Assembly (NCBI RefSeq): GCF_000685235.1
Contig: NZ_ARYH01000001.1
Span: 1,860,001 to 1,924,000, forward strand
Origin: Hyphomonas adhaerens MHS-3
GTDB taxonomy: Bacteria; Pseudomonadota; Alphaproteobacteria; Caulobacterales; Hyphomonadaceae
DNA length: 64,000 nt
Direction: 5' to 3'
Made by a program: the position numbers and the translations under genes. Shown here in pieces: positions 59,287 through 64,000 of the stretch; within the stretch, counting starts at the first letter, position 1; every line of letters begins with the position of its first letter. Under the pieces are notes generated by a model. That model did no database searches, was not told where the DNA came from, and worked only from the letters and a program-made list of their open reading frames with translations.

Positions 59287-59829
59287 GTGGCTTTCGTATC
59301 GGATCTCGACCAGATCACACGGGCGGCGGCGGGTGACCCGTCTGCCGTCTCGTGGCTGGTCGACCGGTACTCACCGGGTGTTCTCGGCCTGGCAACACGG
59401 ATGCTGGGCGACCGGATGGAAGCAGAAGACGTGACACAGGAAACATTCCTCCGCGCATGGAAAGCGCTGCCGGGCTGGGAGCCGCGGGCGAAGTTCTCGA
59501 CCTGGCTGCATCGTGTCGCGCTCAACCTCTGCTACGATATCCTGCGCAAGCGGCGGGAATCGCTGCCCGGTGAATTGCCGGAGATGACGGACCCGGAATT
59601 GACGCCGCCTGAACGCCTGCTGCAAACCGAGCGGGTGAAAGCGATCGAAACCGCTATCGCTGCCCTTCCGGAGCGCCAGGCCGCTGCCTTGACGCTCTGC
59701 GCCCTGCAGGGACACTCTCAGGTGGAGGCGGCGGAGATCATGGAAACAAGTGAAGAAGCGCTGGAAAGCCTTCTGGCGCGCGCACGGCGCAGCTTGAGGG
59801 CGACACTGGCCGAACGGAGCGTGGCATGA
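59287..59829 (+). CDS. ECF sigma factor (RpoE-like)
   Basis: 180 residues from GTG 59287 (an upstream GTG at 59248 adds 13). Region 2 (VDRYSPGVLGLATRMLGDRM, EAEDVTQETFLRAWKALPGW) and region 4 (ALPERQAAALTLCALQGHSQ, VEAAEIMETSEEALESLLAR, ARRSLRATL). Distinct from EcfG. The next gene overlaps by four bases and looks like its anti-sigma factor. Target promoters unknown. Confidence 0.88.
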   Translation: MAFVSDLDQITRAAAGDPSAVSWLVDRYSPGVLGLATRMLGDRMEAEDVTQETFLRAWKALPGWEPRAKFSTWLHRVALNLCYDILRKRRESLPGELPEMTDPELTPPERLLQTERVKAIETAIAALPERQAAALTLCALQGHSQVEAAEIMETSEEALESLLARARRSLRATLAERSVA

Positions 59830-60299
59830 AGGACCCAAGGATGACACCGACCTTGTCTGACGAACGGATCCTCGATCTGATCGAGGCCTATGGCGCCGAT
59901 CCCGTTGCCTTTCCGGAGGCAGAACGTGACGCCGCCGTGCGCCGCATGAACGAGGCGCCCAGCCTGTTTGCGAAGGCGCTGGATGAAGCCCGCCGTCTGG
60001 ATCAGTTCCTGGACATTGTACCGGAGACCGAAGTGCCGGCATCTCTGCGTGACAGCCTGCTGGCCAGCGCTCCGAAACCCGCGCGGACCGCCCGGCCGGA
60101 GCGTGGCCTGTGGCGATTCCTGCCAGGCTGGCTGCCTGCGGGCGCCGTGGCCTCACTGGTCATGGGTTTGATGATTGGTGTGAATGTTTCGCTGCCCGCT
60201 TCGGTGGCCAGCGCCCAGACAACGGACGAGACCGACGCCGTGATGTACGCGGCCCTCGGCTTCGGGGACCTGGACCTGATGAGTGAGACCGCAGAATGA
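59826..60299 (+). CDS. Probable anti-sigma factor, single TM
   Basis: 157 residues. Cytoplasmic N-terminal part (about 1-95; SDERILDLIEAYGADPVAFP, AERDAAVRRMNEAPSLFAKA) that may cover the sigma factor, then one TM (about 103-124) and a short periplasmic end. No zinc motif of ZAS proteins. Position after an ECF sigma gene with ATGA overlap is the main evidence. Confidence 0.72.
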   Translation: MKDPRMTPTLSDERILDLIEAYGADPVAFPEAERDAAVRRMNEAPSLFAKALDEARRLDQFLDIVPETEVPASLRDSLLASAPKPARTARPERGLWRFLPGWLPAGAVASLVMGLMIGVNVSLPASVASAQTTDETDAVMYAALGFGDLDLMSETAE

Positions 60300-60832
60300 G
60301 TGACATGTCTGATACCCCCCGCAGGTGGCCGTTTTGGCTGATCGTTTCGCTGCTGGCAAACATGATCCTGGTGGGACTTCTGGCAGGCTTTCTGTTGCAG
60401 GCCGGTCCGAGAGGAAAACCGGATGGTCCGCCGGCCGAACGCATATCCTGGGGATCGCGCGATGATGGTAGCCGCGAAGTCATGAGACGTGTTTTCCGGG
60501 AAGCCTTCAGGGCTTCCGCGGAGGAACGGACGGCCCGTGCCGACGTGCGCAAGCGGCTGGCTGAAACCGTGTCGGCTGACCCTTATGACGCCGATGCGAT
60601 GCGGGAAGCATTCAAGGAATTGAGATCGGCGGACGATGCCGTGAACGCGGCCACGCATGAGGCGATGGTGAATTTGTTCGCCACCATGTCCGTGGAAGAG
60701 CGCCAGCATATGGCCAGGATCCTGAGGCATGGGCCGGGGGACCGCAGGTCGCGGCACAAGCGCGGTCCGGACGGCCGCAGCGGACCGGCGGGTGACGGAC
60801 CGCCCCCGCCGCCACCTGACGTCGAGCCCTGA
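60296..60832 (+). CDS. Periplasmic metal-sensor/chaperone-like protein (CnrX/Spy type)
   Basis: 178 residues. N-terminal TM (WPFWLIVSLLANMILVGLLA), then an all-helical periplasmic domain (about 55-150; REVMRRVFREAFRASAEERT, RADVRKRLAETVSADPYDAD, MSVEERQHMARIL) of the heavy-metal-resistance/CpxP kind, and a Pro-rich tail. With sigma and anti-sigma genes it forms a trio like cnrYXH, where the X protein senses metal. Overlaps the anti-sigma gene by four bases. Confidence 0.78.
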   Translation: MSDMSDTPRRWPFWLIVSLLANMILVGLLAGFLLQAGPRGKPDGPPAERISWGSRDDGSREVMRRVFREAFRASAEERTARADVRKRLAETVSADPYDADAMREAFKELRSADDAVNAATHEAMVNLFATMSVEERQHMARILRHGPGDRRSRHKRGPDGRSGPAGDGPPPPPPDVEP

Positions 60833-60889
60833 GCAGGGTTTCCTTTCGGCGCTTGCCGTTCCACAGTGATGGCAAAACGGGAGGGCCGA

Positions 60890-62338
60890 ATGAGAGAATA
60901 CACTGATTATGATGGACTGGGTCTGGCGGAGCTGGTCCGCAGCAAACAGGTCAGCGCCGGAGAGCTGCTGGATGCGGCGGTCACACGGGCGGAAGCGGCG
61001 CAGGAAACGCTGAACTGTTTCACCGCGCTTTATCCGGACCTCGCCAAATCGCAGCTGGACTCAGGCATCGGCAGCGGTCCGTTCGCAGGCGTGCCGTTTG
61101 TCACAAAAGACCTTGCCGTTGAGGTGAAGGGCGCGCCGCTGACCAATGGCTCGGTTGCCTGGAAGGGTAATGTGGCCCAGCGGGATTCGGTGCTGACCGA
61201 ACGCTATCGCCAGGCAGGGCTTGTCTTCTTCGGCCAGACGACCAGCCCGGAATACGGCCTGACCACCACGACCGAATCCACGCTTTACGGTCAGACACGA
61301 AACCCGTGGGATCTGACGCGCACCTCGGGCGGCTCGTCCGGCGGGGCCAGCGCAGCCGTGGCGGCCGGTGTGCTGCCGGTCGCGCAGGCCAGTGATGGCG
61401 GCGGATCGATCCGTATTCCGGCGTCCTGCACGGGCCTGTTCGGCATCAAGCCGTCGCGCGGCCGGGTGCCGATGGGGCCGGGGCGGACCGAAGGCTGGAA
61501 CGGCATGTCCACCGTCCACGCCGTCAGCCGCAGCGTGCGGGACAGCGCCGCCCTGCTGGATGCCTGCCATGGCCGTGAAACCGGCAGCCGCTATGTCGCC
61601 CCGCTGCCGGACCGTCCGTATCTGGAGGAAGTGTCCCGCGATCCGGGCAAGTTGCGGATTGCTCTGTGGCGCAAGGCGCCGAACGGGACGATGCCGGACG
61701 CCGATGCGGAGGCAGGTCTCGTCGCGACGGCGAAACTTCTGGAAGAGCTTGGCCATGACGTGGTCGAGACCGGACCGGAGTTCGACGGCGAACTGCTCGC
61801 CAAATATGCGCTGTTCACGATCTCCGCCAATATTGCCGCCGCCTTCGACGACCGCTCCGAGATGCTGGGCCGGCCAGTACGCGAGGATGAGATGGAGCTG
61901 ATCACGGCGTCCATGGCCGCGCTCGGCCGTACGGTGCCGATGGTGGAACTGGCCAAGGCCAACAACCTCTTCAATTCGGTCGCGATCGACTATGAGCAAT
62001 TCCTTATTGATGGCGGGTTTGACCTGACCCTCTCGCCCGTCACGCACCGTGCGCCCGACAAGCTGGGCACCATGTCGCTGGCGCAGGATGGCGATGCGAT
62101 GGGCAAGGCGCTCGCCGGGTTCGGCGCGCATTGCCCGATCTTCAACCAGACCGGCTGCCCGGCCATGTCCGTGCCGCTGCACTGGACCGATGCGACCGAA
62201 GACGCGCCAGGCGGGCTGCCGATTGGCATGATGTTTGGCGGACGGCTCGGGTCTGAAAGTCTTTTGTTCCGTCTGGCTGGACAATTGGAACAGGCCCGGC
62301 CATGGGCAGGTAAACGCCCGCCGCACTGGGTGGGCTGA
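60890..62338 (+). CDS. Amidase signature family hydrolase
   Basis: 482 residues. The Ser-cisSer-Lys triad is visible: K73 in PFVTKDLAV, S149/S150 in RTSGGSSGGASAAVAAG, and S173 in SDGGGSIRIPAS. The family hydrolyses C-N bonds of small amides or aryl-acyl substrates; substrate cannot be inferred. CGGGAGGG precedes ATG 60890. Followed closely by a GFA-family gene in the same direction. Confidence 0.9.
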   Translation: MREYTDYDGLGLAELVRSKQVSAGELLDAAVTRAEAAQETLNCFTALYPDLAKSQLDSGIGSGPFAGVPFVTKDLAVEVKGAPLTNGSVAWKGNVAQRDSVLTERYRQAGLVFFGQTTSPEYGLTTTTESTLYGQTRNPWDLTRTSGGSSGGASAAVAAGVLPVAQASDGGGSIRIPASCTGLFGIKPSRGRVPMGPGRTEGWNGMSTVHAVSRSVRDSAALLDACHGRETGSRYVAPLPDRPYLEEVSRDPGKLRIALWRKAPNGTMPDADAEAGLVATAKLLEELGHDVVETGPEFDGELLAKYALFTISANIAAAFDDRSEMLGRPVREDEMELITASMAALGRTVPMVELAKANNLFNSVAIDYEQFLIDGGFDLTLSPVTHRAPDKLGTMSLAQDGDAMGKALAGFGAHCPIFNQTGCPAMSVPLHWTDATEDAPGGLPIGMMFGGRLGSESLLFRLAGQLEQARPWAGKRPPHWVG

Positions 62339-62357
62339 ACCAGACGGACGAAAGACG

Positions 62358-62753
62358 ATGAGTGAGCTGAAGACCCATTCCGGCGGATGCCATTGCGGCG
62401 CGGTGCGCTGGGAGGTCGACCTGCCGGATGCCTTCGAGGTGGAAGACTGCAACTGCTCCATCTGTGCGATGTCGGGCAATATCCACATCATCGTTCCGTC
62501 GAGCCGTTTCCGCCTGCTGCAGGGGAATGACAATCTTGCCGAGTACACGTTCAACACGGGCGCGGCGAAACACCTTTTCTGCAAGACGTGCGGGGTGAAG
62601 AGCTTCTACATCCCGCGGTCAAACCCGGACGGCGTCGCGGTGACCTGGCGATGCATCGATGACTGGCAGGATCTGAACGCCACGGTGAACAGGTTCGACG
62701 GGCAGAACTGGGAGCAGCACGCCCACACGCTGGCGCACAAGTCGAAAGCCTGA
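62358..62753 (+). CDS. GFA family (glutathione-dependent formaldehyde-activating-like) protein
   Basis: 131 residues with zinc-binding motifs GCHCGAVRWEV, CNCSICAMSG and FCKTCGVKSFY. The family's founding member was linked to S-hydroxymethylglutathione, but most members have unknown roles. Twenty bases after the amidase gene; no further context. Confidence 0.88.
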   Translation: MSELKTHSGGCHCGAVRWEVDLPDAFEVEDCNCSICAMSGNIHIIVPSSRFRLLQGNDNLAEYTFNTGAAKHLFCKTCGVKSFYIPRSNPDGVAVTWRCIDDWQDLNATVNRFDGQNWEQHAHTLAHKSKA

Positions 62754-62757
62754 GGCG

Positions 62758-63162
62758 TCAGTCCAGACTGTCGAGGATGCGGTGCATTTCCTCGTCGGAC
62801 CAGCCGAAATGGTGGCCGTATTCGTGGATGGTGACGTGGCTCACCAGCTCCTCCAGCGTGACATCGCCCCGCGCGGCCCATTCGAACAGGATGGGCAGGC
62901 GGAAGAGATAGACCAGCGGCGACTGCATCGACGGGTGTGTCACGCTCTCATGGATCAGCGGCACGCCAGAATAGAGACCGCTCAGTTCCAGCGCGTCCCG
63001 GATCTTCATCTCGTCGAGGATCTCGTCCTCGGCATAGTCTTCCACGATGATGCGCACCGCCCCTGCGGCGGTCTGCATATGCTGGGGCAGGCGGGCGATG
63101 CAGGCTTCGGCGAGGGCGAGAATATCCTCTGCCGTCGGAGCGGTCTGGTCCAGCATGCTCAC
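62758..63162 (-). CDS. Small zincin-like metallopeptidase (DUF1025/PF06262 type)
   Basis: 134 residues. [11 protein letters not shown] near the C-terminus gives the HExxH zinc site; the acidic N-terminal part ([19 protein letters not shown]) is the usual pattern of this small metalloprotease family. ATG overlaps the stop of the YbjQ gene (63159-63162), so the two are co-translated. Confidence 0.88.
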   Translation of the reverse strand: MSMLDQTAPTAEDILALAEACIARLPQHMQTAAGAVRIIVEDYAEDEILDEMKIRDALELSGLYSGVPLIHESVTHPSMQSPLVYLFRLPILFEWAARGDVTLEELVSHVTIHEYGHHFGWSDEEMHRILDSLD

Positions 63163-63479
63163 GTGAGCGTCACCGCCGTGCCGGAGACCGCGACCATCAT
63201 CATCGAGCCCGACTGGCCGATGACGGTGTAGTCGAATTTCGTGCCGACGATCGCATTGGCGCCCAGCTTCTTTGCTTCGTCCATCATTTCGGCCATGGCG
63301 TCGTCGCGCGTTTCGCGCAGCGTGCTTTCATAGGCCTCGGAGCGCCCGCCCACGAGATTGGTCAGGCTGGCCAGGATATCCTTGCCAAGGTGCGCCCCGA
63401 TCACGACCTCGCCGCAAACGACGCCGAGATATTTGGTGATCTCATGGCCCTGAACCGTAGGCGTGGTGGTGACGAGCAT
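63159..63479 (-). CDS. YbjQ/DUF74 heavy-metal-binding-like protein
   Basis: 106 residues. [40 protein letters not shown] and [20 protein letters not shown] are characteristic of the homopentameric YbjQ family; metal binding is not established. ATG 63479 has AAAAGGA in front; an upstream in-frame TTG (63488) is less likely. Confidence 0.88.
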   Translation of the reverse strand: MLVTTTPTVQGHEITKYLGVVCGEVVIGAHLGKDILASLTNLVGGRSEAYESTLRETRDDAMAEMMDEAKKLGANAIVGTKFDYTVIGQSGSMMMVAVSGTAVTLT

Positions 63480-63538
63480 ATGGGGCAATCCTTTTAATTA
63501 TCGAATAACGATATATTTGGGGAGTCTGGCCCGGCGTT

Positions 63539-64000
63539 TCAAGAGGGCTTTTCCAATACCAGCGCGGTCCATTCAACGCCCCGGGCCTTGTTTTCAGACA
63601 TGATGGAGTTTCTGCGGACATGGCTGACGGGGCGGAGGCCGGAAGGCGCGGCGAGGGCGATGGTTTCTTCGCCTGTCACGTCGAACATGCGGCGTCCGTC
63701 CGGAATGGGCCCGTGCCGCAGGCTCATGAACAGCCGCCCGCCCGGCACCAACAGCGCAGCAACGCGGTCCATGCCGATGGCGCGTTCATCCGCTGTCAGG
63801 TGCATCCAGACGGCATTCATCATCACCATGCCGAACGCCTCGCCGCGGGCGCGTGTATTCACCAGTTCCGGCAGGCTGTCTTCCAGCCAGGTGATCTGAG
63901 GTTCCGGATGAAGCTTTGCCGCCCGCCGGCGCATTGTCTCGACGGGTTCCACCGCCAGCACCGAATGGCCCAGCGAGGCGAGCCAGGCCGCGTCGCGCCC
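63539..64000 (-). CDS. SAM-dependent methyltransferase, N-terminus cut by window edge
   Basis: 154 codons to the edge. GRDAAWLASLGHSVLAVEP is the end of the class I SAM-binding motif, followed by LEDSLPELVNTRARGEAFGM, MMNAVWMHLTADERAIGMD and LLVPGGRLFMSLRHGP. These fit a Methyltransf_11/25-type enzyme. Substrate unknown. The first motif and start codon lie beyond 64000. Confidence 0.85.
   Translation of the reverse strand, partial: GRDAAWLASLGHSVLAVEPVETMRRRAAKLHPEPQITWLEDSLPELVNTRARGEAFGMVMMNAVWMHLTADERAIGMDRVAALLVPGGRLFMSLRHGPIPDGRRMFDVTGEETIALAAPSGLRPVSHVRRNSIMSENKARGVEWTALVLEKPS

Overview
The window looks like a chromosomal segment of an aerobic, stalked/budding-type alphaproteobacterium of the Caulobacterales, most like Hyphomonadaceae (Hyphomonas-like). 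The reasons are high GC, a complete PhyR-NepR-EcfG general stress response (GSR) locus, a domesticated RcGTA-type gene transfer agent (GTA) cluster, TonB-receptor-based nutrition, and a degP / two-component system / glnE block and cytochrome c maturation genes typical of this group. The taxonomic assignment is an inference from gene content. No rRNA, CRISPR array, insertion sequence or integrase was seen.

Layout. 1-7.7 kb: a truncated iron-type TonB receptor with Fur-like boxes, a thiolase with a palindromic operator, a double-retropepsin protein, a divergent PEP-carboxylase homologue, an anchored membrane protein and rlmB. 7.8-8.0 kb: tRNA-Tyr and tRNA-Gly. 8.1-10 kb: a GAF-GGDEF diguanylate cyclase. 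10-18.7 kb: a stress island. Small membrane and lipoprotein genes, a lipid-kinase/phosphoesterase/lipoprotein/Dps operon and the nepR-ecfG-kinase / phyR core are surrounded by six perfect GGAAC-N16-CGTT promoters, the motif read by EcfG sigma factors. 18.7-22.6 kb: a beta-propeller phytase and its TonB receptor. 22.9-26 kb: a sulfane-sulfur response operon (BigR/SqrR-like repressor, persulfide dioxygenase-type MBL protein, SulP transporter). 26-40.4 kb: the GTA structural cluster (TerS-like, TerL, portal, protease, capsid, connector, tail, hub, peptidase, megatron). It is interrupted between terminase and portal by an oppositely oriented ParA-type ATPase plus partner gene, and it carries short palindromic repeats. 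40.4-45.4 kb: DnaJ-like protein, LuxR solo, PepSY protein, OmpR/kinase pair, ccmI. 45.4-48.7 kb: a solo, motif-complete [FeFe]-hydrogenase with an extra NTF2/SnoaL-like C-terminal domain, an HxlR regulator and a WrbA-like flavoprotein. This block separates ccmI from ccmE-ccmF-ccmH (48.7-51.4 kb). 52-58.5 kb: DegP protease, OmpR/kinase pair, glnE. 58.5-64 kb: EF-hand protein, ECF sigma/anti-sigma/metal-sensor-like trio, amidase, GFA-family protein, small metalloprotease, YbjQ-family protein and a truncated methyltransferase.

How the parts work together. The 10-18 kb island reads as one regulon: the PhyR/NepR/EcfG switch is followed by direct targets that reinforce the envelope and protect DNA (Dps). 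The GTA cluster lacks lysis, replication and integration genes, as expected of a domesticated particle. The most unusual items are the complete [FeFe]-hydrogenase without visible maturases, the ParA/partner pair inside the GTA cluster, the apparently stop-less TerS-like gene, and the PEP-carboxylase homologue with eroded catalytic motifs.
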